Shown here one piece after another: positions 1-7,280 of a stretch of 64,000 nt of DNA. The stretch's first letter is position 1, and the number at the start of each line of letters is the position of its first letter. The stretch lies in NCBI GenBank assembly GCA_017527905.1, contig JAFXPK010000028.1, forward strand, positions 1 through 64,000, in the 5' to 3' direction. The position numbers and the translations under genes were made by a program. Source of the stretch: Paludibacteraceae bacterium (GTDB lineage: Bacteria > Bacteroidota > Bacteroidia > Bacteroidales > Paludibacteraceae). A model generated the notes under the pieces. The model had not been told where the DNA came from, searched no databases, and was given only the letters and a program-made list of their open reading frames with translations.

Positions 1-1113
1 AGACGTACAACCGCTGAACATCCTGATGTAGCAAGATTCAACCAATGGGATGTCGAAGAACTCAGGCGCCTGCGTCAGGCTGGTGCAACCCTTGAACATT
101 TCCTCGCAGCAATGTTCAGCCAAAGTGGTGGCGGAAAGCGCTGGGGCCTGCGTCAGAGATGTACAACCACTAAACATTCTGTAATAGCACCTTTTAGCTA
201 ATGTGGTGGCGGAAAGCGTAGGAACCTGCTTCAGGCCGGCACATCCACCGAACATTTCCTTGTAGCATTCGACATCCAAGGTAGTGGCGGGAAGTTCAGG
301 CGCCTGCGTCAGGCTGGTGCAACCCTTGAACATTTCCTCGCAGCAATGTTCAGCCAAAGTGGTGGCGGAAAGCGCCGGGGCCTGCGTCATAGCCGTACAA
401 CCTTTAAACATACTGTAATAGCAACTCTTAGCTAACATGGCGGCGGGAAGTTCAGGAGCCTGCGCCAGGGAGGTGCAACCACTGAACATTCCCTTGTAGC
501 ATTCGACATCCAAGGTGGTGGCGGGAAGTTCAGGGGCCCGCGATATGCCGGTGCAACCACTGAACATATTCATGTAGCAATTCGCCATCAACTGGCTGGC
601 GGGGAGGTCGGGGACCTTCGATAGACTGGTGCAATTCTCGAACAGGCTATAGAAACAGTAGTTGTTCGGAATAGCTGTGGTTTCGCCCGTGTCGTCTATC
701 AGGCTCATCACACTACCGGTCGCGCCGATGGAGCCGGTCATGGAGAAATAGGAACGGATCGTAGTGCTTTTTGAGAATCCCTCCGGATTGTTTCCCCTCA
801 ACAGCACCTTGTCTCCCTCATTCTCCAACACGATCGCACTGTCGCCGGCTAGGTCGTTCCATGAGGTTCCACCGTCTATGGAGTATTGGACGTTTGGTTT
901 GTTGGTTTCCCTGAAGGTGGTATCCCCATCTATTGTGTAGAAAGTGTCTTTCGTCTGTACAATCCTAGGAGCAATTATACTCTCGGGAGTCTTGCTGTTA
1001 ACTAACTTGATGGAAGAATGATCTGCCCAAGCGGTAAAGGTGAGGTAGTCGGCCGCGGAGGCGAAACAATAAACGCATAGTAGCGTCAAAAATAGCGTAA
1101 TTTTTCTTGTCAT
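1..1113 (-). CDS. BspA-like secreted repeat protein, 3' part cut by window edge
   Basis: The reading frame opens with ATG at 1113 on the complement and is still open at base 1, so about 370 residues are visible. It starts with a signal peptide (MTRKITLFLTLLCVYCFASA), then an N-terminal region of about 180 residues, then at least nine 23-24-residue repeats with the pattern MFxGCTSLTQAPELPATxLA and a conserved Cys-Tyr at the end. Such repeats belong to the BspA/leucine-rich-like surface proteins of Bacteroidales, which are often adhesins; the binding partner here is unknown. The next gene upstream on the same strand (1475-2743) is a paralog with the same N-terminal region and repeat. A complete C-terminal sorting domain would be expected to the left of the window. 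Confidence 0.85.
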   Translation of the reverse strand, partial: MTRKITLFLTLLCVYCFASAADYLTFTAWADHSSIKLVNSKTPESIIAPRIVQTKDTFYTIDGDTTFRETNKPNVQYSIDGGTSWNDLAGDSAIVLENEGDKVLLRGNNPEGFSKSTTIRSYFSMTGSIGATGSVMSLIDDTGETTAIPNNYCFYSLFENCTSLSKVPDLPASQLMANCYMNMFSGCTGISRAPELPATTLDVECYKGMFSGCTSLAQAPELPAAMLAKSCYYSMFKGCTAMTQAPALSATTLAEHCCEEMFKGCTSLTQAPELPATTLDVECYKEMFGGCAGLKQVPTLSATTLAKRCYYRMFSGCTSLTQAPALSATTLAEHCCEEMFKGCTSLTQAPEFFDIPLVESCYIRMFSGCTS

Positions 1114-1212
1114 AAGTACCATTAATTATTTTTATTATATAACATCTTTCTTATCCAGCGGAAATATCCCTGTCGTGACCAATATGTTACGATTGACATA
1201 ACATTTCGTTTA

Positions 1213-1220
1213 CAAAGATA
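1213..1220 (-). promoter_or_regulatory. Bacteroidota -7 promoter box
   Basis: On the complement this reads TATCTTTG, matching the Bacteroidota -7 consensus TAnnTTTG, about 100 bases upstream of the BspA-like gene starting at 1113. No good -33 TTTG was seen at the usual distance. Confidence 0.4.
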
Positions 1221-1321
1221 AAAAGAATTTCAATATGATGAACCGCGTTATCCGTATTAGTGTCTTGTGCCGACAACAATTACGTTTAGAAGCAGGGTAT
1301 GATAATTGCGTGCCATGCCCT

Positions 1322-1408
1322 AAAATAGTAAATAGTAAATGGCTAAATCGTAAATCAGCAAACAACAAATAGTAAATCGTAAATAGCTAAATAGTAAATA
1401 TAAATCGC
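1322..1408. repeat. AT-rich tandem repeat of a TAAATAGTAAAT-like unit
   Basis: The stretch is built from repeated variants of AAATAGTAAAT, AAATCGTAAAT and AAATAGCTAAAT. It lies in the intergenic space between the two BspA-like genes and carries no reading frame of note. Confidence 0.6.
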
Positions 1409-1414
1409 AACAAA

Positions 1415-1437
1415 GGGGCGCCACAGCATGACGCCCC
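1415..1437 (-). terminator. Probable terminator of the BspA-like gene 1475-2743
   Basis: GGGGCG and CGCCCC form a short GC stem. On the complement it is followed by TTTGTT, and it lies 37 bases past the stop of the gene at 1475-2743. Confidence 0.5.
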
Positions 1438-1474
1438 CATGGTTTTTAATCTTGAATATATGAACCAATGTTCC

Positions 1475-2743
1475 CTACATCCCGACGGCCACTTCTACAC
1501 TCTTCCTGCTTGTCTTGACAACATACACATCCTCCGCAGGCACGGCGAAGCGGACCGTCTCGTCGGCCGCGCATTGTGCGGTGCGGAGCAATTGTCCGTT
1601 GAGATTATAGACCGCGACCAAACCCTCAGCATTGCGCACGAAGATGGAAAGGCCTTCGCTCCAGATGTCGCAATGCGCCGCATCAACACTTCGCGTGGAG
1701 GTCCACTCCTCAGGCTCCACCACCCTCCAGCCCTCCGGGATCCTATTCTCACCATACTCCTCAGCCAATGATTTTGGACAAACAAAGGTGCCCGTCGGAG
1801 CGACACCCGAAACCCATGCTCTCGTCCATCGAGTCCATTCCGTGAAGTTCACCTTGATCAGCGAAAGGTTACTGCAACCATCGAACATCCTGTTGCAGCA
1901 GGAGTCGGCCCGCACATCCGTATTATGCAGTTCAGGCGCCTGCGTCAGGCTGGCGCATCCATTGAACATCCCGTAGTAGCAACCCTCCGACAGCTCCGTG
2001 GCGGGCAGTTCAGGGGCTTGTGTCAGGCTGGTGCAGCCGGTGAACATCAGCACGTAGCAATAGATGGGCAGATCCGTGGCGGGCAGCTCGGGCGCCTGTG
2101 TCAGAGCGGTGCAACCATCGAACATTCCTCCATAGCAGCCATCAGCCAAATCCATGGCGGGCAGCTCGGGCGCTTGCGTCAGAGCGGTGCAACCCATAAA
2201 TATGCCATCGTAACATGACGTAACCATCTTAGTGGCAGGAAGAGCCGGCGCCTTCGTCAGACGGGTGCAGTTCCAGAACATGGACATGTAACATCTTGCC
2301 GCCAGTTCTGTGGCGGGGAGTTCAGGCGCCTGCGTCAGGCTGGCGCAATCATAGAAGAGTTGGTAGAAACAATACACGCTCGGAATCTTATCGCACTCCC
2401 CTTCGTCCGTGATCAGGCTCATCACGCTTCCGCTCGCGGCGATGGAACCCGTCATAGTGAAGTTGGCGTAGCTGTTTGGACTGGAGGAGAAGCCATACGG
2501 ATGATTTCCCCGCAGCAACGCTTTGTCTCCCACCTGCTTCAAGGTGACGGCATCGCCCACGCGAAGCTGCACCCACGTCTGCCCGTCATCTAACGAGTAT
2601 TGGATGTCCGGCGACATATTCCCTACGGTCGCGATACCGAACGAGGAGTTCTCTTCCTCCGCCGTGAAGGTGAGATAATTGACTGCGGATGCGAAAGCAT
2701 GCACGCATAGCAACGTAACCAGCAATGTTAGTCTCCTGATCAT
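1475..2743 (-). CDS. BspA-like secreted repeat protein with C-terminal sorting-like domain
   Basis: 422 residues. A signal peptide (MIRRLTLLVTLLCVHAFASA) is followed by an N-terminal region with the motif SLDDGQTWVQL and then about seven 23-24-residue repeats of the MFxGCTxLTQAPELPATxLA type, each with a conserved Cys. The last 60 residues (VYNLNGQLLRTAQ, then DVYVVK near the end) look like a type IX secretion type A sorting domain, so the protein is probably exported across the outer membrane and held at the surface or released. Its paralog lies directly downstream on the same strand. A role in adhesion is an inference from the family. Cysteines recurring once or twice per repeat suggest disulfide stitching or metal binding, but this is unproven. 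Confidence 0.85.
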   Translation of the reverse strand: MIRRLTLLVTLLCVHAFASAVNYLTFTAEEENSSFGIATVGNMSPDIQYSLDDGQTWVQLRVGDAVTLKQVGDKALLRGNHPYGFSSSPNSYANFTMTGSIAASGSVMSLITDEGECDKIPSVYCFYQLFYDCASLTQAPELPATELAARCYMSMFWNCTRLTKAPALPATKMVTSCYDGIFMGCTALTQAPELPAMDLADGCYGGMFDGCTALTQAPELPATDLPIYCYVLMFTGCTSLTQAPELPATELSEGCYYGMFNGCASLTQAPELHNTDVRADSCCNRMFDGCSNLSLIKVNFTEWTRWTRAWVSGVAPTGTFVCPKSLAEEYGENRIPEGWRVVEPEEWTSTRSVDAAHCDIWSEGLSIFVRNAEGLVAVYNLNGQLLRTAQCAADETVRFAVPAEDVYVVKTSRKSVEVAVGM

Positions 2744-2841
2744 AAGCCCTTTATTGTATTATTATCACTTGAATATCCGTACCTCAATCTATCCGACAAG
2801 GACAAACGGAACTCGCTTTTTGTCGGCGCCATAGAAATTCC

Positions 2842-2849
2842 CAAAGGTA
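2842..2849 (-). promoter_or_regulatory. -7 box for the BspA-like gene 1475-2743
   Basis: Complement reads TACCTTTG (TAnnTTTG), about 100 bases before the start codon at 2743. It lies back to back with a plus-strand box at 2877. Confidence 0.4.
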
Positions 2850-2876
2850 ATATTTTTTTGAATTGATTCATATTTT

Positions 2877-2884
2877 TATATTTG
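2877..2884 (+). promoter_or_regulatory. -7 box for the TonB-domain gene cluster
   Basis: TATATTTG matches TAnnTTTG. A TTTG lies at 2857-2860, slightly closer than the usual 20-base gap. The first TonB-domain gene starts at 2994. Confidence 0.4.
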
Positions 2885-2993
2885 TAAAGCCATCTCCCGT
2901 AGGGAACAGAAACCGCAGGGCGCGAACGGCTCCCGCGAGGCAAATGTTTTTTTGCAAATACACCACAGATCCGTCGAATAAAATAGAGGTCTC

Positions 2994-3590
2994 ATGAAAA
3001 GGAAAACATTGCTCATATTGCTCATGGTTGGTTCTCTCGTCGCTTGCTCGGACTTGCGAAGGAAGAATCAGGAAACTCTTCCCGACCGGGATGCGCAGAT
3101 AGTGGATAACTATCCCGTACTGATGCCAGACCCCGAGGACCCTGAATTCATGGACCCTGACTTTGCGGACTCAGACTTTGGAGACCCGGATTTCACAGAC
3201 CCGAACTTTGCGGATTCTTACTCCTGGGACGATGACGAGGAGAATAATGACGAGGAGAGTGGTTACGACGAAATTTATCTCAAGGTTGAGAAGAAAGCCG
3301 AATTCCCTGGTGGGACGAAAGAACTAATGTTGTACCTTGCCGAGAACATAGAATATCCTGAGAAGGCCATGGATGAAGGTATCCAAGGCCGGGTTTTAGT
3401 AAGGTTCGTCGTAAGAAAGGATGGTTCCATCGTCGACGCTATGGTGAGTAGAGGTGTTGATCCCCTATTGGACGAGGAGGCCATCAGGGTGGTGAAGAAT
3501 ATGCCGGACTGGATTCCAGCCAGATGCCATGGGAAGGCCGTTTCTTCCTACTTTAATGTACCTGTATCTTTCAAGCTGGATGGGAATTGA
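2994..3590 (+). CDS. Lipoprotein with a C-terminal TonB domain
   Basis: 198 residues. The N-terminus carries a lipobox (SLVAC, Cys18), so it is probably a lipoprotein. Residues about 45-85 are an acidic low-complexity linker with repeated DPDF/DSDF/DPNF units, instead of the Pro-rich linker of classical TonB. Residues about 95-198 match the TonB C-terminal domain, with KAEFPGG, the YPEKA segment, GRVLVRFVVRKDGSI and the late NMPDWIPA. There is no N-terminal transmembrane anchor of the TonB type and no ExbB/ExbD gene nearby, so a role in energising outer-membrane transport is doubtful. It is the first of three tandem paralogs. Identification of the domain is firm; the function is unknown. Confidence 0.85.
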   Translation: MKRKTLLILLMVGSLVACSDLRRKNQETLPDRDAQIVDNYPVLMPDPEDPEFMDPDFADSDFGDPDFTDPNFADSYSWDDDEENNDEESGYDEIYLKVEKKAEFPGGTKELMLYLAENIEYPEKAMDEGIQGRVLVRFVVRKDGSIVDAMVSRGVDPLLDEEAIRVVKNMPDWIPARCHGKAVSSYFNVPVSFKLDGN

Positions 3591-3644
3591 AGAGAAAAAG
3601 AGAACATCAATGCGCAGTGAAAAATTACAAAAAGAGAGATTATC

Positions 3645-4103
3645 ATGAAGAAAGAATTATTGCTTTTATTGCTCATGGTTGGGCAGTCTTTTGCGGGATC
3701 ATTGGCCGCCTCTAATACGGAGGTGACTGGGAAGGATATGTACTTTTCAACTGATGATGATGACGACGATGACATCATAATGGTCATAGTCGAGACGAAG
3801 GCAAAATTCCCTGGCGGGGAAGAGGAAATGAAGAAATTCATCCGTGCCAACATGTCATATCCGAAGGGGGCCATAGATGGATACATCGAAGGAACTGTAC
3901 TCCTGAGTATTACCGTGAAAGAAGATGGCTCCATCGCCGACGTGAACATAAAGGAAGGGGTTCATTCCTTATTGGACATGGAGGCCATCCGGGTGGCGTA
4001 TCGTATGCCTAAATGGATTCCCGCCCAAAGGAATGGACAACCCATGAGCTCGAAAGTCCTCCTCCCTATCGAATTTAAGCTGAACAATTCAGCGGATGAA
4101 TAG
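3645..4103 (+). CDS. Exported protein made of a TonB C-terminal domain
   Basis: 152 residues, paralog of the genes on both sides. It has a signal peptide (MKKELLLLLLMVGQSFAGS) but no lipobox Cys, then a short Asp-rich linker with seven consecutive Asp residues near residue 40, then a TonB C-terminal domain (KAKFPGGEEE, SYPKGAID, GTVLLSITVKEDGSIADV, MPKWIPAQ). It is predicted to be a free periplasmic protein. The gap to the upstream gene is 54 bases without an obvious promoter, so the two are probably cotranscribed. The missing membrane anchor means it cannot work like textbook TonB on its own. Confidence 0.8.
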   Translation: MKKELLLLLLMVGQSFAGSLAASNTEVTGKDMYFSTDDDDDDDIIMVIVETKAKFPGGEEEMKKFIRANMSYPKGAIDGYIEGTVLLSITVKEDGSIADVNIKEGVHSLLDMEAIRVAYRMPKWIPAQRNGQPMSSKVLLPIEFKLNNSADE

Positions 4104-4247
4104 CGGAAGAAAAACAATGCCGAATAAGCTGATCGCGGAAGCGAAAACTTGCCCCCTCCCCTAGTTTTCCCATGACGGGGAAGGAATGACAACGGACTGG
4201 CAAGCGTCCACGAACGGAACTGCCATCCCACAATCAAAAATAAAAAC

Positions 4248-4255
4248 TATATTTG
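4248..4255 (+). promoter_or_regulatory. -7 box for the third TonB-domain gene
   Basis: TATATTTG (TAnnTTTG) lies 26 bases before the start codon at 4281. No -33 TTTG was seen. Confidence 0.4.
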
Positions 4256-4280
4256 TATATAATTATAATTCGAATGCATC

Positions 4281-4751
4281 ATGAAAAAGGAACTATTGCT
4301 TTTATCACTTATGGCAGGGTCGCTCTTAGCGTACTCGGCAGACCAGAAAAATGCCTCACCTGTCCGGGAGGAGGTCATTGTCGCCACAGAAGAAATGCCC
4401 CGAACTGAGGATATGGGGGAAGAAGATGAGGATCAAGTTTTTGTGATAGTCGAGAAGAAGGCTGAGTTTCCCGGAGGACAGAAAAAGCTGATGGAATATC
4501 TCAGGGAAAACATTAAATACCCGGAGAAAGCCTTGGATAAATCACTCGAAGGAAGGGTATACGTGAAGTTCACAATAAAGAAGGATGGTTCCATCGATGA
4601 GATTAAGGTAATAAGAAGTGCCGATCCCATACTGGACGAGGAAGCCATCAGGGTGGTGAAGAATATGCCTAAATGGATCCCGGCACAACACAATGGGAAA
4701 GACGTGAACTCAACCTATACGTTACCTATAACGTTCCATATAAAATCATAG
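4281..4751 (+). CDS. Exported protein made of a TonB C-terminal domain
   Basis: 156 residues, the third tandem paralog. It has a signal peptide (MKKELLLLSLMAGSLLAYSA) in which the position used for the lipobox Cys in the first paralog reads Tyr-Ser, so it is probably not lipidated. An acidic linker follows, then a TonB C-terminal domain (KKAEFPGGQKKLMEYL, YPEKALD, GRVYVKFTIKKDGSIDEIKV, NMPKWIPAQ). It has its own promoter box at 4248. The domain sequence is close to that of the first paralog, pointing to recent duplication. Function is unknown. Confidence 0.8.
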   Translation: MKKELLLLSLMAGSLLAYSADQKNASPVREEVIVATEEMPRTEDMGEEDEDQVFVIVEKKAEFPGGQKKLMEYLRENIKYPEKALDKSLEGRVYVKFTIKKDGSIDEIKVIRSADPILDEEAIRVVKNMPKWIPAQHNGKDVNSTYTLPITFHIKS

Positions 4752-4829
4752 GACAAAAGCGACAAAAAATAGCAGGCGATACCTTGTGTGATCGGTCAGA
4801 TGACGGATCGCGCCATGTGACAATAAAAA

Positions 4830-4863
4830 GGGCGGCGCCATCACGGATGTGAGAGCGCCGCCC
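4830..4863. terminator. Bidirectional terminator between the TonB cluster and rng
   Basis: A perfect 9-bp stem, GGGCGGCGC with GCGCCGCCC, sits between the convergent ends of the third TonB-domain gene (4751) and ribonuclease G (4901). A-rich sequence on the left gives a T tract for the minus-strand transcript. Confidence 0.75.
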
Positions 4864-4900
4864 GATGTTCTTTCAGAGCTGCGACTACGGGATGACGAAT

Positions 4901-6496
4901 CTACTCTTCGCTCTCGTGAATCGTTTCAGACTCCTCTGTCAAGTCCACCTCGTTGCCTTTCTCGTCGTAGAACTGATACTGAAGGAACGCGAAATTCTGT
5001 GACGGAACCAACTTGAAGGAACAATGGTACTTCCTGCTCCATTTAGACTTCAGCGTGAAGAACGGAAGACCTTTGTTGATATAAGCCGCCACGTAAGGGT
5101 GGACATAAAGTTTGAAACTCTTGACATGCAAGATGTTTACAAGATAATCTATCTTACTCTCCAATGCGTCCACAAATAAGATAGAAGGTTGGGAAACTCC
5201 CTTTCCCATACACGTAGGACAAACCTCCTCCGTGTTGATGTGCATCTCCGGACGCACTCGCTGACGTGTGATTTGCATCAGACCGAACTTACTGAGCTGC
5301 AAGATGTTATGTCTTGCTCGGTCATTCTGCATGTTCGCCTTCATCCTGTCATACAGGGCCTGTCGGTTCTCCGCCTTGGTCATATCGATGAAGTCGACCA
5401 CGATGATACCACCCAGGTCGCGCAGCCTCAACTGTCTGGCCAATTCATCTGCCGCCGCCAGATTCACCTCGATGGCGTTCGCCTCTTGGTCGTTGCCGGC
5501 CTTCGACTTGTTGCCGCTGTTGACATCCACGACATGCATCGCTTCCGTCTTCTCGATGATGAGATAAGCCCCGTTCTTGAAGGAGACGATTCTACCGAAA
5601 AGCGACTTCAGTTGCTTGGTGACGGAGAAATGGTCGAAGATAGGAGCGTCGCCCGTGTACAGCTTGACGATGTTCCTCTTCTCGGGAGCTATTTCGCTCA
5701 CGTACTCCAACACCTCGTTGTAGACAACCTTGTCGTTCACGTAAATGTTCTCGAACGATGGATTGAAGATATCACGGAGGATGGCGACCGTACGTCCGAA
5801 CTCCTCATAAATCAGCTTGGGCAACTTGCCTTCACTGCTCATCTTCGCCACGCTGGCTTCCCAACGCTGCACGAGCGTCTGCATCTCCGCGTTCACGTCG
5901 TCGACCGTCTTACCCTCCGCCACGGTGCGCACGATGACACCGAAATTCTTGGGTTTCACGCTCCTGACGAGCTGTTTGATACGATTCCGCTCCTCGTTCG
6001 ACTTAATCTTCTGGGAAACGAACACCTTGTCCGCCCCCGGAATCAGCACAAGGAACCTGCCCGCGATGGATATCTCCGCCGTCAGTCTAGGCCCTTTGGT
6101 GGAAATCGGTTCTTTGGCGATCTGCACGAGCACCTCCTGCCCGGGTGTGAGCAGGTCGGCGATCTGTCCGCCCTTCTGGATTTCCTTCTGGATCTGATAG
6201 CGTGAGAGGGTAAGCCCTTTCTTCTTCCCGCTCAGGGCATCCTTCATGAACGAATTCAACGTCAGGAAATGAGGCCCCAAATCTTGGTAGTGCAGGAAGG
6301 CTCCCTTCTCGTAGCCCACGTCAACGAACGCCGCATTGAGTCCTGGCATCAGCTTCTTCACCTTGGCGAGGTATATGTCGCCAACGGAGAATTTACTGTC
6401 TCGTCTATCCTTGTTCACCTCAACCAGCTTCTTGTCATCCAGTTGGGCGATGGATATTTCCGAGGCTTGAACATCAATTACTAATTCGCTACTCAT
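4901..6496 (-). CDS. rng: Ribonuclease G/E family endoribonuclease
   Basis: 531 residues from the ATG at 6496. The open frame extends 11 codons further up, but MSSELVID is the family's usual N-terminus and the extension runs into a hairpin, so the shorter start is preferred. It cleaves single-stranded RNA in rRNA maturation and mRNA decay. Visible features are an S1-like RNA-binding region in the first 120 residues (GDIYLAKVKKLMPGLNAAFVDVG), the catalytic metal-binding Asp residues D324 (VDVNSG) and D368 (VVDFIDM), spaced as in RNase E, and the zinc-link motif CPTCMGKG. The long C-terminal degradosome scaffold of RNase E is absent, so this is the short RNase G form. Upstream on the same strand are a small basic protein and HU. 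Confidence 0.95.
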   Translation of the reverse strand: MSSELVIDVQASEISIAQLDDKKLVEVNKDRRDSKFSVGDIYLAKVKKLMPGLNAAFVDVGYEKGAFLHYQDLGPHFLTLNSFMKDALSGKKKGLTLSRYQIQKEIQKGGQIADLLTPGQEVLVQIAKEPISTKGPRLTAEISIAGRFLVLIPGADKVFVSQKIKSNEERNRIKQLVRSVKPKNFGVIVRTVAEGKTVDDVNAEMQTLVQRWEASVAKMSSEGKLPKLIYEEFGRTVAILRDIFNPSFENIYVNDKVVYNEVLEYVSEIAPEKRNIVKLYTGDAPIFDHFSVTKQLKSLFGRIVSFKNGAYLIIEKTEAMHVVDVNSGNKSKAGNDQEANAIEVNLAAADELARQLRLRDLGGIIVVDFIDMTKAENRQALYDRMKANMQNDRARHNILQLSKFGLMQITRQRVRPEMHINTEEVCPTCMGKGVSQPSILFVDALESKIDYLVNILHVKSFKLYVHPYVAAYINKGLPFFTLKSKWSRKYHCSFKLVPSQNFAFLQYQFYDEKGNEVDLTEESETIHESEE

Positions 6497-6520
6497 AACA
6501 TAAATTTTTTTAAAATATAA

Positions 6521-6558
6521 AAAGAACAAACTCAGGTCTTGCCTTAAGTTTGTTCTTT
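6521..6558 (-). terminator. Hairpin between the small basic protein gene and rng
   Basis: AAAGAACAAACT and AGTTTGTTCTTT form a perfect 12-bp stem with a 14-base loop. On the complement the stem is followed by TTTTTATATTTT. It sits 26 bases after the stop of the small gene and 24 bases before the rng start, so it could be a terminator or a 5' leader structure of rng. Confidence 0.65.
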
Positions 6559-6583
6559 CGTCTCTTTTCGCAACTAAAGACCG

Positions 6584-6673
6584 TTATTTCTTCTTATGAC
6601 GATTCTTCTTCAGTCTCTTCTTGCGTTTGTGAGTAGACATTTTATGTCTCTTTCTCTTCTTTCCGCTTGGCAT
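6584..6673 (-). CDS. 29-residue, extremely basic protein, bS22/mS38 (COX24_C)-like
   Basis: The frame on the complement opens with ATG at 6673 and ends TAA at 6584. It encodes 29 residues, most of them Lys, Arg or His (it starts MPSGKKRKRHKMSTHKRKK). The pattern KMsTHKRKKRLKKNRHKKK resembles the AURKAIP1/COX24 C-terminal domain found in small ribosomal proteins such as mycobacterial bS22 and mitochondrial mS38. I infer a ribosome-associated role. The position between HU and rng, with a hairpin directly after the stop, supports a real gene. The family call rests on motif resemblance only. Confidence 0.75.
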   Translation of the reverse strand: MPSGKKRKRHKMSTHKRKKRLKKNRHKKK

Positions 6674-6706
6674 AATTGTTAAAATTTAAAATTACTAATA
6701 TTATGA

Positions 6707-7009
6707 TTATTTCTTCTTTCCGTCCTTAACTGCCGTCTTCTTCACATCGTTCATGAAGGTCTTCGCTGGCTTGAACGCTGGGATATTGTGCGCCGGGATA
6801 ATAATGGAAGTCTTCTTTGAGATGTTTCTTGCCGTCTTCTCAGCCCTAGCCTTTACAATGAAAGAACCGAAACCTCTCAAATAAACATCCTCACTCTTAG
6901 ATAAGGATCTCTTCACCTCACGCATGAAAGATTCTACCACTTTCAAAACATCTTCTCTTTCAATTCCTGTTGTCCTTGAAATCTCGTTAACGATATCTGC
7001 TTTAGTCAT
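6707..7009 (-). CDS. HU/IHF family DNA-binding protein
   Basis: 100 residues, the full length for a histone-like HU/IHF subunit. The N-terminal helices (MTKADIVNEISRTTG), the dimer core (VYLRGFGSFIVKARAEKTARN) and the DNA-binding arm (IIIPAHNIPAFKPAKTF) are all present. The Lys-rich tail (KDGKKK) is typical of Bacteroidales versions. It bends and compacts DNA in the nucleoid as a dimer. It is followed on the same strand by the 29-residue basic protein and rng, and has its own promoter box at 7060. Confidence 0.93.
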   Translation of the reverse strand: MTKADIVNEISRTTGIEREDVLKVVESFMREVKRSLSKSEDVYLRGFGSFIVKARAEKTARNISKKTSIIIPAHNIPAFKPAKTFMNDVKKTAVKDGKKK

Positions 7010-7059
7010 CTCAAATACTTTGTTTATATAACGTACTTAATCTTTTAAATTTCAGTTTG

Positions 7060-7067
7060 CAAATATA
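7060..7067 (-). promoter_or_regulatory. -7 box for the HU gene
   Basis: Complement reads TATATTTG (TAnnTTTG), about 50 bases before the HU start at 7009. TTTT is found at the -33 position after a 20-base gap. Confidence 0.5.
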
Positions 7068-7280
7068 CTCATTTTCCACTGATTAAAAAAAACATAGCAT
7101 TATTTTTTTCTAAAATCTTCCAAGCCTCACTTTTCGCCCCTCACACGCACATGAGGATATTCGCCACAATTCCGACACGGAACTCCCCACTCTTATCCCC
7201 CTTTTTCTTCGCTTTGTTACCGAATAAGTATACAAAGAATAAAAAAAAGAGTAAATTCGCGAACATGAATAGGTCAACGT

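Noticed and set aside
5189..6205. A 338-codon open frame on the plus strand
   Set aside because: It is the antisense shadow of ribonuclease G, whose motifs and length are clear; the antisense product resembles nothing.
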